The notes under the pieces were generated by a model, which ran no database searches, had not been told where the DNA came from, and saw only the letters and a list, made by a program, of their open reading frames with translations. From positions 1 through 64,000 of the forward strand of contig JAPLQI010000111.1 in the NCBI GenBank assembly GCA_026399755.1: 64,000 bases of DNA, written 5' to 3'. How positions within the stretch are numbered: the stretch's first letter is position 1; each line of letters opens with the position of its first letter. The stretch is from Pseudomonadota bacterium (GTDB taxonomy: Bacteria; Pseudomonadota; Gammaproteobacteria; Burkholderiales; Chitinibacteraceae). This document shows, in pieces, positions 28,153 through 38,815 of the stretch. The position numbers and the translations under genes are program-made.

Positions 28153-29864
28153 TACTCTTTCATCTTCCCCTGCTGCCACCCCGCCAATTTACGAAACACC
28201 CAGCTTTGCGGCTCGGTTTTGCCGGTGCGGGCAAAGTCCAGTAGATGCGTGGCTTCTTGCATGGCTTCATGCGCACTTTGTGCTTCGTGATTACCCGCAA
28301 AAAGCAGCTGATCACCAAAAGTCAGCGGCGTGTCCAGTGATGGCCATGCTTGCAGCTCGTCGCCATGCACGCGCAACAGTGGCAGGCATTGCAGCTTATA
28401 GCCAAGGTCAAAGGGATTGTTTATCCAGTGAGCGAGGCGCAAAGGCGGCGAAGGGTTAGCTAAAAAGGCATGCACAGCCGCGGTGTTTTTAGCATCTAGC
28501 GTAATGCTCCAAATTTCCGGCACTTTGTGATCGCATAATAAAGCCAATTGATCAGACAATGCCTTGGCCCAAGCTTCGTCTTCTTCTTTAATTAAATCTA
28601 AAAATTGCGCCAATAAGGGCGTTTCAATCGCGCGTAAACATTCATGCGCCACAATCTCGCTACGAACAGAGGTGATATCAGGCTTAAAGGCTTCAAATAA
28701 TACGCGGTTGTCGCGCAGATTCTGCCTAGCCACGATAAACAATTTAGGATTAATCGCTCTGGCCGTTGCTAATGCAGATAAATTATTAATATCGTGATCA
28801 TGGCAAACCAATAGGCCGGAAGCGTGTTCAATACCTGCGGCAATTAATGAATCAGCATTCACACCAAGCGCCTGCACAAATTGCTCAGGCAATAAATCAG
28901 GCTGCGGATCAGGGTCGATCACCGTCACCGTTGCGCCCTCTTTAAGCAGTGCTGCCCGCATAGATACACCGAAGCGGCCATAACCCACCACCACCCAATG
29001 CCCACAAGGTGGGCGCACCAAGGCTGCGATCGGTAGTCCAGGAAAATCAGAAAGCAAATTCCATAAACGATAGCTATGCGGCGCATGCAGCAGCATCTGG
29101 AAGCGCTGCCCCACCGCATTAAACATATTGATGACTTTATTCGCGCCAAACGACTGCATATTATCGGCCACGGCCTTATTTTTGCAGCGGCATACCGATA
29201 CCAGATTAGGCTGCAAAACAAAAGCCGCCATTGCAATCGCTAGATTAACGTTTTCATCGCCGGTAATCGCTAATACGCCTCGGCAACGAGGATGAGTAAT
29301 TCCAGCAATTTTTAATAACTCAGGATTAGACGCGTCCCCCGCATAAAAAACCGGGTCGGAATGAAAATCGGCCAAGGCCAAATTATTAACACGCTCTTCT
29401 CTAAGCTCAATCACTACAAAGCGGATATTAATTCGATCGAGCACTTTGCAGAGCAAACGCCCTGTTTGCCCATAACCACAAATTAAATAAAAGGGCTCGC
29501 GCAAGCGTCTTACTTTATTATTAAACCGCGCATATTGAATGGCTTTTTTTAGCGTCTGATCATTAAATAAGGTAAAAATCGCCCCTAAATTATAAGCCCA
29601 GCCCGTTACCGATAAATAGATACAGCATAAAACCCAGAGGCGCTGAGAATAAGAAAATGCATAGGGCGTTTCGCCAAAGCCAATTGAGGTAGCGGTATAG
29701 CTAATAAAATAAAAAGCGTGGAAAAAGCCCATTTGATAGGGGTGCCCATCATCATCCACTCCGGGAATCAGCACCAAGCCAAATACGGCAATGGCATAAA
29801 TAAGAATGAGCGTAATAATCGGCGCACGCATGCGCCGCATCACCATAAAAAAGATATTTGGCAT
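28152..29864 (-). CDS. Potassium channel with two RCK/TrkA-N domains
   Basis: A 570-residue ion channel. Two N-terminal membrane helices (about 15-36 and 80-100) flank a pore loop with filter TATSIGFGE, a TxGFG variant. Two cytoplasmic NAD-binding RCK domains follow: LICGYGQTGRLL (about 127) and WVVVGYGRFGVSM (about 289). The GFG filter, in place of the usual GYG, still fits potassium selectivity. It is translated from a start 2 bp after the small membrane protein gene, so the two probably function together. Confidence 0.88.
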   Translation of the reverse strand: MPNIFFMVMRRMRAPIITLILIYAIAVFGLVLIPGVDDDGHPYQMGFFHAFYFISYTATSIGFGETPYAFSYSQRLWVLCCIYLSVTGWAYNLGAIFTLFNDQTLKKAIQYARFNNKVRRLREPFYLICGYGQTGRLLCKVLDRINIRFVVIELREERVNNLALADFHSDPVFYAGDASNPELLKIAGITHPRCRGVLAITGDENVNLAIAMAAFVLQPNLVSVCRCKNKAVADNMQSFGANKVINMFNAVGQRFQMLLHAPHSYRLWNLLSDFPGLPIAALVRPPCGHWVVVGYGRFGVSMRAALLKEGATVTVIDPDPQPDLLPEQFVQALGVNADSLIAAGIEHASGLLVCHDHDINNLSALATARAINPKLFIVARQNLRDNRVLFEAFKPDITSVRSEIVAHECLRAIETPLLAQFLDLIKEEDEAWAKALSDQLALLCDHKVPEIWSITLDAKNTAAVHAFLANPSPPLRLAHWINNPFDLGYKLQCLPLLRVHGDELQAWPSLDTPLTFGDQLLFAGNHEAQSAHEAMQEATHLLDFARTGKTEPQSWVFRKLAGWQQGKMKE

Positions 29865-29866
29865 AA

Positions 29867-30250
29867 TTAACGACGATGTTGCAAAGTTTCACCAATCAAT
29901 AGCACCACCGAAACCACATTCGCGGCCAGTGCCCCACCTGCAAAAGACACTACCATCGAAGTCACCCCAGGCGTCATCCCGACTTGGGTGACATACATGG
30001 CATTTCCCCACACCAGCGCAGCAGCAATTAATTGCAAATCGGCCACCAAGCTTGTGGCTAAATGCAAAGCGCCTACTTGGGTGCGATCCCCAAATTTAAT
30101 CACCGTGGCAATAAAGCTCACCACCATGGCACAAAATAGCTCAAATACATCATGCTGATGCGGCACATCAATTTGCCCCATTACAAAGCCAAAATTGAGC
30201 GTAAATGCCAACAAGATAAAAAATCCAAACACCACTTTTTCAATATTCAT
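29867..30250 (-). CDS. Small integral membrane protein, DUF6394-like
   Basis: A 127-residue protein with about four hydrophobic helices (KVVFGFFILLAFTLNFGFVMG, FCAMVVSFIATVIKF, LIAAALVWGNAM, VVSFAGGALAANVVSVVLLIG) and a short basic C-terminus. It resembles DUF6394 proteins found next to two-RCK potassium channels. A subunit or modulator role is inferred from this pairing only. It is the first gene of a two-gene unit facing the AT-rich gap. Confidence 0.75.
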   Translation of the reverse strand: MNIEKVVFGFFILLAFTLNFGFVMGQIDVPHQHDVFELFCAMVVSFIATVIKFGDRTQVGALHLATSLVADLQLIAAALVWGNAMYVTQVGMTPGVTSMVVSFAGGALAANVVSVVLLIGETLQHRR

Positions 30251-30873
30251 TTTTTATACTATCCGTAGCTGTAATCAAGGCATGATAAATCATAGAATAT
30301 TTATCACAATGCATATCTTTACTTTTTAATATTTTTTGATATTTGGCTCACCGCAATCAGCATTAAACATCAAGAAAGCAGACCTACACGTCCCTATCTC
30401 ATTCTTTCAGTAGCAAAAAAACAAGCGCTCCACCCTTTTAAAGCAAAAAAAATGTGAGCTTATTTATCACGCATAGCCGCGAAAATATAAAAAATTAAAA
30501 TAACACAATAAAATAAAAACCTATGTAAACAATGACCTATAAAATAAAATAGGCTTAAGTTGATAGATCTTAGCTTCACCCATCTTACAAATTCAAAAAT
30601 CAAGCACCGATTTCAAGTCACCCATTTACAAAGAGAATATTGAACAAGAGACATAGTCAGATTTAATTATCTGTAAATTTATCTTAATAATATACAACGC
30701 ATAATCTATGAGTCATTTTCTAATCGATAAACCATAATCACTAAGCAAGGATTTATCTTCGATACTAAAAAATACAATAAAGGCCAACGATGTTAATGGA
30801 ATTTTTATATATAGATGATAGCCATATAAATAGTGAATTTCCCCTTCTAAAATCATCCATTTTTCGACAATTT

Positions 30874-31062
30874 CTATATATGGCATGGCCCACTATTGTG
30901 GGTTATTTTTCCTATACAGAATTTTTCCTGAGGATGTCTCTTGCTCAAACAAGCTCCCACACTGGCATGCCTCGGCTTGAGAAATGTACGTGTGGAATAA
31001 GGGCGCACCACATCAAAACCAATTAAATCGTCCGAAGTTGCAATGCCATACAGGCCGCTAAA
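30874..31062 (-). pseudogene. Possible gene remnant, unidentified
   Basis: A 62-codon open stretch without start codon support, reading SGLYGIATSDDLIGFDVVRP and then YSTRTFLKPRHASVGA before a tag stop. Its base composition is more gene-like than the surrounding AT-rich DNA. I cannot name a parent family. It could equally be a fragment of an unrelated repeat. Confidence 0.2.
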
Positions 31063-31207
31063 TCAAGGGCTCCGGTGCAAGCGGCATAATCAGGCAAAGT
31101 ATTTTAAGAAAGCAAAGTGCCTTGCCTGAATATTTTTATTTAACCCACCGTTTTTTCAATGCCAGCTGAAAAATTTCTACTCATTTATCAGCAACACACC
31201 TCCTCCC

Positions 31208-31390
31208 AGCTCTCCCCCCAATCCTATCAACTTAGCTAAATGTCATGTCGTTGCCACGCAATGATAAACATTGAATCATCGTAGGGCGGGTGCAACCCGC
31301 CGTTTTTCGTGTTTCATTGCAAAGCTCGGCGGGTTTCACCCGCCCTACGAAAAACATTTCTCTTAAGTTGATAGGATTAGCTCTCCCCCC
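31208..31390. mobile_element. Non-coding mobile element (MITE-like) with 12-bp target duplication, C type
   Basis: The element spans 31220-31378 (159 bp). Its ends are inverted: AATCCTATCAACTTAGC at the left and TTAAGTTGATAGGATT at the right. The interior carries palindrome C (GTAGGGCGGGTGCAACCCGCC ... GGCGGGTTTCACCCGCCCTAC). It is flanked by the perfect direct repeat AGCTCTCCCCCC (31208-31219 and 31379-31390). No protein is encoded, so movement would need a transposase supplied elsewhere. Confidence 0.85.
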
Positions 31391-32093
31391 CCCCTTGCGC
31401 CCAATTACTTACATCGTCCATATAAAACGTCGACAATATTTACATACACTTCGTAAGTAAACGTTATAAACTTAAAAACAGGCCTGTAAAAAAAACAAAC
31501 CAAATCGCCTTAAAAACAATGACAAACACGTAGTCGTTACCAACAAATTACAGAGAGGAGTTACCAAACACAAAGGGCCTTCGGTTTTATTTACTTATGC
31601 ATTGCTAATCCTCAACAATTACTGGCCGTAGTAATCATAACTCTGTATTGCGCTGAATTTTTTTCAATATTCAACATTTTAAATTTGTTAAGCCACTTTA
31701 CAAAAAAACACACAAACCATTGTTTATAAGTGATTTTTTCAAAAACAATCACTCAGATTTTAATAATCTCCATAAAAAGAAATTAAAAAAAGGTGTTTTT
31801 TGTAACTCAACAAAAACACTGAAAAATAGCTAAGTCAATGATTGATAAAAGTTATTTTTTCTTTAATAAAGCTAAATTCGACAAAGAATAACAATTTTGT
31901 TTTTCATCAAAAACTACGTAGTAATAAAAGACAAGACTACGCACATCTTCTGCTGTGACTCATGCTCAACACCTACAAAATTAGCTTACATTTCAGCGAG
32001 CAGGCTGTAACAGTAGTGGCTTAATTCCTTACAAACTCGAGCTAAAAGCCAGCACGATTAGCGTTTATCTCACTACGCACCGAGGGCTCTATC

Positions 32094-33521
32094 ATGACGC
32101 AATCGTCCCATAAGCTAAGGCTAACCGCGCTCACAGCGATGGTGGTCGGATCAATGATAGGAGGGGGGATTTTCTCCCTGCCGCAAAATATGGCGCAAAG
32201 CGCCGGTGCGGGGGCCACGCTAATTGGTTGGGCAATCACGGCGGTGGGGATGCTGATGCTGGCATTTGTGTTTCAGACCCTTGCCAACCAAAAACCAGAA
32301 TTAGATGCTGGTGTATATGCCTATGCCAAAGCGGGCTTTGGTAATTACATGGGTTTTTCATCCGCTTGGGGCTATTGGATCAGCGCCTTTCTAGGCAATG
32401 TCAGCTACTTTGTTTTGCTGTTTGGCACGCTGGGTTATTTCTTCCCCATGTTTGGCGATGGCAATACGGTTCCCGCCATTATCGGCGCATCCATTTTGCT
32501 GTGGTCGGTGCACTTTTTAGTATTGCGCGGCGTTAAAGAGGCTGCGTTTATTAATCAAGTCACCACCGTGGCCAAGATTGTGCCGCTGGTGATGTTTATT
32601 ATTCTGGCCGCCGTGGCTTTTAAGCTAGATGTGTTCACTGCCGATTTTTGGGGCAAGGGCAATATCAAGCTGGGCAGCGTGATGGATCAGGTGCGCAATA
32701 TGATGCTGGTCACCGTTTGGGTGTTTATCGGTATTGAAGGCGCAAGTGTTTACTCCGCCCGAGCTGAAAAACGCGCCGATGTGGGCCGCGCAACCGTGAT
32801 TGGTTTTCTCAGCACATTATTATTACTGGTGCTTGTGAATGTCTTATCCCTTGGGGTAATGAGCCAGCCAGAATTAGCAGGCTTAAAGAACCCATCAATG
32901 GCCTATGTACTGGAGCATATTGTGGGGCATTGGGGTGCGATATTTATCAGTATCGGGCTGGTCATTTCGCTGCTAGGTGCTTTGCTCTCATGGACACTGC
33001 TCTGCGCCGAGATTCTGTTTTCAGCTTCCCGCGATAAAACCATGCCGAGTTTTTTGCACAAAGAAAACGCCAACGGCGTACCGGCCAATGCACTTTGGTT
33101 ATCTAACAGCGCAGTACAAGTTTTTCTGATTATTACCCTGTTTGCAGCCAGCACTTACACCAGCCTGCTGCTGCTCGCCACCTCAATGATTTTAGTGCCC
33201 TACTTCTTATCTACCGCTTACGGCGTGATGGTGGCTTACAAGGGCGAGGGCTATGAAGCCAACGGTGGCAATCGCAATAAAGATCTGCTGATTGCGATAG
33301 TGGCCACGCTGTACAGCGTATGGCTGATCTACGCAGCCGGGGTGCAATTCTTACTGCTTTCTGCACTGCTCTATGCGCCCGGCGCCATTCTTTATACCAA
33401 AGCGCGTAAAGAAAGCGGGCAGATTGTCTTTACCACCATTGAAAAATTCATTTTTGCAGCCGCTGTACTTGGGGCCATTGCGGCGAGTTACGGCCTTTAC
33501 ACCGGTTTTCTAAAGCTTTAA
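32094..33521 (+). CDS. arcD: Arginine/ornithine antiporter
   Basis: APC-superfamily exchanger that imports arginine and exports ornithine for the arginine deiminase pathway. The 475-residue protein has about 12-13 membrane helices. The N-terminal [21 protein letters not shown] is the substrate-binding unwound helix 1 of basic amino acid/polyamine antiporters, and [19 protein letters not shown] is helix 6. Its position 10 bp before arcA supports the substrate. Specificity is inferred from context. Confidence 0.93.
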   Translation: MTQSSHKLRLTALTAMVVGSMIGGGIFSLPQNMAQSAGAGATLIGWAITAVGMLMLAFVFQTLANQKPELDAGVYAYAKAGFGNYMGFSSAWGYWISAFLGNVSYFVLLFGTLGYFFPMFGDGNTVPAIIGASILLWSVHFLVLRGVKEAAFINQVTTVAKIVPLVMFIILAAVAFKLDVFTADFWGKGNIKLGSVMDQVRNMMLVTVWVFIGIEGASVYSARAEKRADVGRATVIGFLSTLLLLVLVNVLSLGVMSQPELAGLKNPSMAYVLEHIVGHWGAIFISIGLVISLLGALLSWTLLCAEILFSASRDKTMPSFLHKENANGVPANALWLSNSAVQVFLIITLFAASTYTSLLLLATSMILVPYFLSTAYGVMVAYKGEGYEANGGNRNKDLLIAIVATLYSVWLIYAAGVQFLLLSALLYAPGAILYTKARKESGQIVFTTIEKFIFAAAVLGAIAASYGLYTGFLKL

Positions 33522-33534
33522 TAGGAGCTATGTG

Positions 33535-34791
33535 ATGAGTACCGAAAATCTACAACTAGGCGTTCACTCTGAAGTAGGCATGCTAAGACGGGTGATGGTT
33601 TGCTCGCCGGGGCTAGCGCATATGCGCTTGACACCCAATAACTGCGATTCTTTATTGTTTGATGATGTGCTGTGGGTAAGCCAAGCCAAACGCGATCACT
33701 TTGATTTTGTTTCCAAAATGCGTGAACGCGGCGTGGATGTGATTGAAATGCACAATCTGCTTACCGCTACCGTGGCGATTCCTGAAGCTAAAAAGTGGAT
33801 ACTCGATCGCAAAATCACCGCAGATCTAGTAGGCATTGGTTTGCTGGAAGAAGTGCGTAGCTGGTTAGAATCATTAGAGCCACGCCATTTGGCCGAGTAT
33901 TTAATGGGTGGTGTAGTTGCTCCCGATTTGCCAGCCGATACGCCATCCGAAGTGCTGAGCATCTTCCGTGAAAACTTCGGCAATGCCAGCTTTATTTTTC
34001 CGCCGTTACCGAACACCCAATTTACCCGTGATACCACTTGCTGGATTTACGGCGGCGTAACGCTCAACCCGATGTACTGGCCGGCACGACGACAAGAAAC
34101 ACTGTTAGTCACCGCTATTTACAAATTCCACCCCGATTTTGCCGCCGCCGATGTCAAAGTCTGGTGGGGAGACCCCGATGTCGATCACGGCAGCGCCACG
34201 CTGGAAGGCGGCGATGTCATGCCAATTGGCAATGGCGTAGTCTTGATTGGTATGGGCGAGCGCACCTCGCATCAAGCCATTGGCCAAGTCGCCATGTCCT
34301 TATTTAAAGCCGGAGCCGTCGAACGAGTGATCGTGGCCGCCCTGCCAAAATCCCGCTCTGCCATGCACTTAGACACCGTATTCAGCTTTTGCGACCGCGA
34401 TTTAGTCACCATCTTCCCTGAAGTGGTCAAACAAATTGTCGCCTTCAGCCTGCGCCCAGACGAAAGCAAGCCCAACGGCATCGACCTACGCCGCGAAAGC
34501 AAACCCTTCTTGGATGTCGTCGCCGAAGCACTCAAATTACCCGCCCTGCGCGTAGTACAAACTGGTGGTAATTCATTCGAAGCTGAGCGCGAACAATGGG
34601 ACGACGGCAACAACGTCGTCGCCCTGCAACCCGGCGTGGTTTTAGCTTACGACCGCAATATCCATACCAATACCTTGCTGCGTAAAGCTGGCGTAGAAGT
34701 CATCACCATCAGCTCCGCCGAACTAGGCCGTGGCCGTGGCGGTGGCCACTGCATGACCTGCCCAATCATCCGCGATCCGGTTGATTACTGA
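33535..34791 (+). CDS. arcA: Arginine deiminase
   Basis: Hydrolyses arginine to citrulline and ammonia. From the ATG at 33535 (AGGAG 7 bp upstream; a GTG one codon earlier is too close) the protein is 418 residues, the same length as the Pseudomonas enzyme. Guanidino-modifying motifs are present: [25 protein letters not shown], and [10 protein letters not shown] with the catalytic Cys near 406. It is the second gene of the arc cluster. Repeat B-A composite copy 1 separates it from arcB. Confidence 0.97.
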   Translation: MSTENLQLGVHSEVGMLRRVMVCSPGLAHMRLTPNNCDSLLFDDVLWVSQAKRDHFDFVSKMRERGVDVIEMHNLLTATVAIPEAKKWILDRKITADLVGIGLLEEVRSWLESLEPRHLAEYLMGGVVAPDLPADTPSEVLSIFRENFGNASFIFPPLPNTQFTRDTTCWIYGGVTLNPMYWPARRQETLLVTAIYKFHPDFAAADVKVWWGDPDVDHGSATLEGGDVMPIGNGVVLIGMGERTSHQAIGQVAMSLFKAGAVERVIVAALPKSRSAMHLDTVFSFCDRDLVTIFPEVVKQIVAFSLRPDESKPNGIDLRRESKPFLDVVAEALKLPALRVVQTGGNSFEAEREQWDDGNNVVALQPGVVLAYDRNIHTNTLLRKAGVEVITISSAELGRGRGGGHCMTCPIIRDPVDY

Positions 34792-35272
34792 TTGTTGGGA
34801 GTTTTTAGAAAACCCAAATCTTGAACCACGGAGGGCGCAGAGAACACGGAGTTTCACGGAGAAAACCAAGGCTTGAATTAAATTGTTTTGTAAGTTTTAA
34901 GTATTTTAAAACCCAGCAATTAGGATTCACATCGCGGCTAGTAGCACGGGGCTTTTACCCTCCCCTTGAAACACGCCGTAGCGAGGAACAAGCGGGGCGG
35001 GGTTTCGGCCAGGGAGCGAGGAACGAGCTGATCCCGCCCGCCGCCGACTCGATTGTCCGCAGCGAAGGAGCCTTCGTGTTTCGTGGGGCGGCCTTCTTTG
35101 CTTCCTTTCTTGGCCGTTCAAGAAAGGGAGTCCCACGCGGGGGAATCCCGCACCTAAATCAACGTGCCGAAGGCACTTAAACGATCTTTTTTTGCTTTGC
35201 TCATAGAAAATCAGCGGCCCCCTGATGCCGCTTGGTCCATTTTGTATTTCTTTCGTTTGTCTGGAGAAAATT
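34792..35272 (+). repeat. B-linker-A composite repeat, copy 1 (about 34808-35202)
   Basis: Fills the 481-bp gap between arcA and arcB. The B part is AAACCCAAATCTTGAACCAC through CACGGAGAAAACC (34808-34867). The AT-rich linker ends in CCCAGCAATTAGGATTC. The A part runs from CACGGGGCTT to CGTGCCGAAGGCACTTAAACG. Its main hairpin CTTCCTTTCTTG/CAAGAAAGGGAG is at 35101-35130. No gene is supported. Confidence 0.9.
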
Positions 35273-36283
35273 ATGTCCTTCAATATGCGTAATCGTAATC
35301 TGCTTAGCCTGATGCATCACACCCCCCGTGAGCTACGTTATCTGCTGGATTTATCTCGGGATCTGAAGCGCGCTAAATACACCGGTACTGAGCAGCAGCA
35401 TCTAAAACGCAAAAACATTGCGCTCATTTTTGAAAAAACCTCCACCCGCACCCGCTGCTCTTTTGAAGTAGCCGCTTACGATCAAGGCGCGAATGTCACT
35501 TTTATTGACCCAAGCTCATCGCAGATTGGTCACAAAGAAAGCATGAAAGACACCGCCCGTGTGCTAGGCCGGCTGTACGACGCCATTGAATATCGCGGCT
35601 ATAGCCAGGAAATTGTTGAAGAGCTAGCCACCTTTGCCGGTGTACCCGTGTTTAACGGCTTAACCGACGAATATCACCCAACCCAAATGCTGGCCGACGT
35701 GCTGACGATGCGTGAACACAGCGACAAGCCGCTGCACGATATCAGCTACGCCTATCTGGGCGACGCTCGCAATAATATGGGCAATTCCCTGTTATTGATT
35801 GGCGCAAAACTGGGTATGGATGTACGAGTTGCCGCGCCAAAAGCGCTGTGGCCACACGATGATTTCGTCGCCCAATGCCGCAAGTTTGCAAGCGAAACCG
35901 GCGCAAAAATCATGCTGACCGAAGACCCACTAGAAGCAGTAAAAGGCGTCGATTTTATCCACACCGATGTATGGGTATCGATGGGCGAGCCGGTTGAAGC
36001 ATGGGCCGAACGGGTCAAACAACTACTACCTTACCAAGTCAACAGCGCCATGATGAAAGCCACTGGCAACCCACGCACAAAATTTATGCACTGCCTACCC
36101 GCTTTTCACAATAGCGACACCAAAATGGGCAAACAAATTGCCGAGCAATACCCATTTTTAGCTAATGGCGTTGAAGTCACCGAAGAAGTATTCGAATCCC
36201 CAGCCAACATCGCCTTCGAGCAAGCAGAAAACCGCATGCACACGATTAAAGCCATTCTGGTTTCAACCTTGGGGGATATCTGA
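35273..36283 (+). CDS. arcB: Ornithine carbamoyltransferase, probably catabolic
   Basis: Phosphorolyses citrulline to ornithine and carbamoyl phosphate in this pathway. It has [12 protein letters not shown] (carbamoyl-phosphate site), [15 protein letters not shown], and [12 protein letters not shown] with the reactive Cys. The frame begins at 35225, but the ATG at 35273 with GGAG upstream fits the family start (336 residues). The catabolic assignment comes from its place between arcA and arcC. By sequence alone it could also be biosynthetic argF. Confidence 0.94.
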   Translation: MSFNMRNRNLLSLMHHTPRELRYLLDLSRDLKRAKYTGTEQQHLKRKNIALIFEKTSTRTRCSFEVAAYDQGANVTFIDPSSSQIGHKESMKDTARVLGRLYDAIEYRGYSQEIVEELATFAGVPVFNGLTDEYHPTQMLADVLTMREHSDKPLHDISYAYLGDARNNMGNSLLLIGAKLGMDVRVAAPKALWPHDDFVAQCRKFASETGAKIMLTEDPLEAVKGVDFIHTDVWVSMGEPVEAWAERVKQLLPYQVNSAMMKATGNPRTKFMHCLPAFHNSDTKMGKQIAEQYPFLANGVEVTEEVFESPANIAFEQAENRMHTIKAILVSTLGDI

Positions 36284-36811
36284 TTCTGCGCTGTGCGGAA
36301 AAAACCCAAATCTTGAACCACGGAGGGCACAGAGAACACGGAGTTTCACGGAGGAAACCTTTTGAGTTGGGGCATTTCCTTTGGGGGTTAAGCATTTTCA
36401 ACCTCAGTCATTAGAATTTTTATCATGGCTAGTTGCATAGGGCTTAAATCTCCCCTTGAAACACGCCGAAGCGAGGAACAAGCGGGCGGGGTTTCGGCGA
36501 GGACTGTTTGAGCGAGCTTGCGAGCGAGTTCCGCAGCCGCCGCTCGATTGTCCGCAGATGAGGGGCCTTCGTGTTTCGTGGGGTCGCCTTCTTTGGCTTC
36601 GTTTCTTGGCGAAGCAAGAAAGGAAGGCCCCGCGGTGGCTACCGCTGAGAGTAAACCCGCCAGACCTTGGCATAAAACGCTACAAAAACGGCGGGTTTCA
36701 CCCGCCCTACGATGATTCAATGCTTGCAGACGTATAGCAGTAACAGCCACTCAAAAACCAAGGTGCCAAAGGCACAAAAGTTGCGGCGAAAACCGCAATA
36801 AAGGATTCATT
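36284..36811 (+). repeat. B-linker-A composite repeat, copy 2, with a half C palindrome inside
   Basis: B starts at 36300 and A runs from about 36427, with hairpin CGTTTCTTG-GCGAAG-CAAGAAAGG near 36600-36624. After the GCGGT...ACCGC hairpin the A sequence is interrupted by a half C sequence (GGCGGGTTTCACCCGCCCTACG ... GATTCAATG, about 36680-36725). It then resumes with CAAGGTGCCAAAGGCACAAAAG. It fills the 528-bp arcB-arcC gap. Confidence 0.85.
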
Positions 36812-37741
36812 ATGCGTATCGTCATCGCCCTAGGCGGCAATGCCCTGCTTCGTCGTGGCGAAGCCATGAGTGCAGATAATCAACGTGAAAACGTCATCAT
36901 CGCCGTCAAACAAATCGCCCGCGTTGCCCCAAACAATGAGCTAGTCATCGCCCACGGCAATGGCCCGCAAGTGGGGCTGCTCGCCTTACAAAATGCTGCT
37001 TATAGCCAAGTCAGCCCCTATCCGCTGGATGTATTAGGCGCCGAAACCGAGGGAATGATCGGCTATATGATTGAGCAAGAGTTGGGCAATCTGCTGCCCA
37101 TCGAAACCCCTTTCGCCACCATTCTGACCCAAGTAGAAGTCGACGCCGCGGACCCTGCTTTTAAAAACCCGACCAAACCCATAGGCTCGGTTTACAGCAA
37201 GGAAGATGCCGATAGGCTGGCTACCGAAAAAGGCTGGTCTATTGCCCCCGATGGCGATAAATTCCGCCGCGTGGTGGCCAGCCCTAGGCCCAAACGTATT
37301 TTTGAAATTCGCCCAGTAAAATGGCTGCTAGAGCACGGCACCATCGTGATTTGTGCGGGCGGTGGCGGGATTCCGACTTGCTACGATAAAGAAGGGAAAT
37401 TGCACGGCATTGAGGCCGTTATCGATAAAGACCTCTGCTCCGCCTTGCTGGCAGAAGAGCTCGCAGCGGATATGTTGGTGATTGCCACCGATGTCAGCGC
37501 CACGTTTATCGACTATGGCAAGCCCACCCAAAAAGCCATCGCCAGCGCCCACCCTGACGAATTAGAACGCCTCGGCTTTGCCGCAGGCTCGATGGGCCCC
37601 AAGGTACAAGCCGCCTGTGAATTTGCCCGCAATACCGGCAAAGTCGCCGTCATCGGCTCGCTCAGTGATATCGAAGCGATTGTGCAAGGCACGGCAGGCA
37701 CTCGGGTTTCAATACAGGCAACCGAGCTGAGCTATCGTTGA
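36812..37741 (+). CDS. arcC: Carbamate kinase
   Basis: Transfers phosphate from carbamoyl phosphate to ADP, the ATP-yielding last step of the arginine deiminase pathway. The 309-residue amino-acid-kinase-fold protein shows [62 protein letters not shown] and [10 protein letters not shown]. The length is typical. It is the last gene of the arc set, in line with arcD, arcA and arcB despite two repeat-filled gaps. Confidence 0.96.
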   Translation: MRIVIALGGNALLRRGEAMSADNQRENVIIAVKQIARVAPNNELVIAHGNGPQVGLLALQNAAYSQVSPYPLDVLGAETEGMIGYMIEQELGNLLPIETPFATILTQVEVDAADPAFKNPTKPIGSVYSKEDADRLATEKGWSIAPDGDKFRRVVASPRPKRIFEIRPVKWLLEHGTIVICAGGGGIPTCYDKEGKLHGIEAVIDKDLCSALLAEELAADMLVIATDVSATFIDYGKPTQKAIASAHPDELERLGFAAGSMGPKVQAACEFARNTGKVAVIGSLSDIEAIVQGTAGTRVSIQATELSYR

Positions 37742-37782
37742 GATTGATTGCGTCCTTCACTTCCATGCCGTAGCGCAAAGCG

Positions 37783-38697
37783 TTACGGCATCCCCCTCCC
37801 TGCCAGCAAATGCCCCAGTATTTCATCCGATTTTTGAAACTCTTGCCTTAGCCAATCCAAAAACACTAAACGCCGCTCATCTTGAGCAAACGGCTCTGCG
37901 GACAAGACAACATAGCTAGAGCCATCGGGCAGCAAGCCATAAGGCGCAATCAGACGGCCATTTTTTAGCTCTTCTTCTATCATATAGGCCGAAGCAATCG
38001 CCACGCCTAAGCCTGCCGTTGCAGCCTGCAGGCTTAAATAGAAATGTTCAAAGTATGAATTTTGGCGACTCGTCACCCCTTGCTGTGCCAGCACGCCCCA
38101 ACGCGCCCAAGCATCTGGGCGAGTACGAGTGTGCAAAAGGCAGCTTTGCTCAAGATTGATTTTTCCATCTTGCAGCTGCTCCAGCACGCACACCGGCCCT
38201 ACTTTTTCCTGTCCTATTTCTTCTGAGTAGCAATCTTTTCCCCAGTTAAAATCATTACGCCTGATCGCTAAATCAATATGCCCGCCCTGAAAATCAACCA
38301 CACCCCCTGCCGTAAATAAATGCAGCTGAATCGCCGGATAGCGGGTATGAAAATCGCTTAGGCGAGGAATCAGCCATCGCATGGCAATTGTTGGTTCACA
38401 CGACACCACTAAGGGTCGGTCATAAGGATTTCCCTTGAGTTTTTGCAATGTAAGCGCCAGCTGCGCCAGCATCTCTTGGCAAGTGTTTTTAAGTAACTCA
38501 CCTTCTCTGGTCAAAAAAATCGCCCGATTACGCCGTTCAAATAGCAATACGCCAAGGCTTTCTTCCAGCTGCTTAATCTGGCGACTTACCGCTCCCTGCG
38601 TCACAAACAACTCTTCTGAAGCACGAATCAGGCTGAGATGACGCGCTGCGGCCTCAAAGACTCGCAAAGCATTAAGTGAAGGAATCCGGATGCTCAT
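37783..38697 (-). CDS. LysR-family transcriptional regulator, GcvA-like
   Basis: A 304-residue regulator with N-terminal winged helix-turn-helix MSIRIPSLNALRVFEAAARH ... GAVSRQIKQLE and a GcvA-type effector domain (CEPTIAMRWLIPRLSDF). An upstream start at 38730 exists, but the ATG at 38697 matches the family N-terminus. It is divergent from the LysE-type exporter gene with a 118-bp gap between, so it most likely controls that gene, as ArgP/LysG-type LysR proteins do. Confidence 0.9.
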   Translation of the reverse strand: MSIRIPSLNALRVFEAAARHLSLIRASEELFVTQGAVSRQIKQLEESLGVLLFERRNRAIFLTREGELLKNTCQEMLAQLALTLQKLKGNPYDRPLVVSCEPTIAMRWLIPRLSDFHTRYPAIQLHLFTAGGVVDFQGGHIDLAIRRNDFNWGKDCYSEEIGQEKVGPVCVLEQLQDGKINLEQSCLLHTRTRPDAWARWGVLAQQGVTSRQNSYFEHFYLSLQAATAGLGVAIASAYMIEEELKNGRLIAPYGLLPDGSSYVVLSAEPFAQDERRLVFLDWLRQEFQKSDEILGHLLAGRGMP

Positions 38698-38815
38698 CGT
38701 TGATTTTTTCTCATGTATTTTCATGAGCATAAATCGATTTTACTGAAACAACAAGACAGCCAAAATAGAGGAATAAATCACAAAACTGACTTTCAACTTT
38801 CTTTAGGCCGAGTCT

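Larger units (their letters stand above)
30251..32093. other. AT-rich, gene-poor 1.8-kb region upstream of arcD
   Basis: No intact gene is supported. The region contains a coding-like remnant on the minus strand (30874-31062), a solitary TTAAGTTGATAG end fragment at 30554-30565, and the complete mobile element at 31220-31378. Several hairpins precede arcD: AGTGATT...AATCACT (31729-31752), GTGTTTTTTGT...ACAAAAACAC (about 31793-31818), and the small dyad TCAATGATTGA (31835-31845). The arcD promoter must lie in the right part. I found no convincing FNR/ANR (TTGAT-N4-ATCAA) or ArgR site by eye. Confidence 0.55.

Noticed and set aside
30790-31026. 78-codon plus-strand frame in the AT-rich gap
   Set aside because: No family resemblance, no ribosome site, and its amino-acid makeup follows the local AT bias; the opposite strand is slightly more coding-like.
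32094-33521. FNR/ANR anaerobic operator upstream of arcD
   Set aside because: The expected TTGAT-N4-ATCAA was not found in the preceding 700 bp; the dyad TCAATGATTGA has the wrong orientation and spacing.
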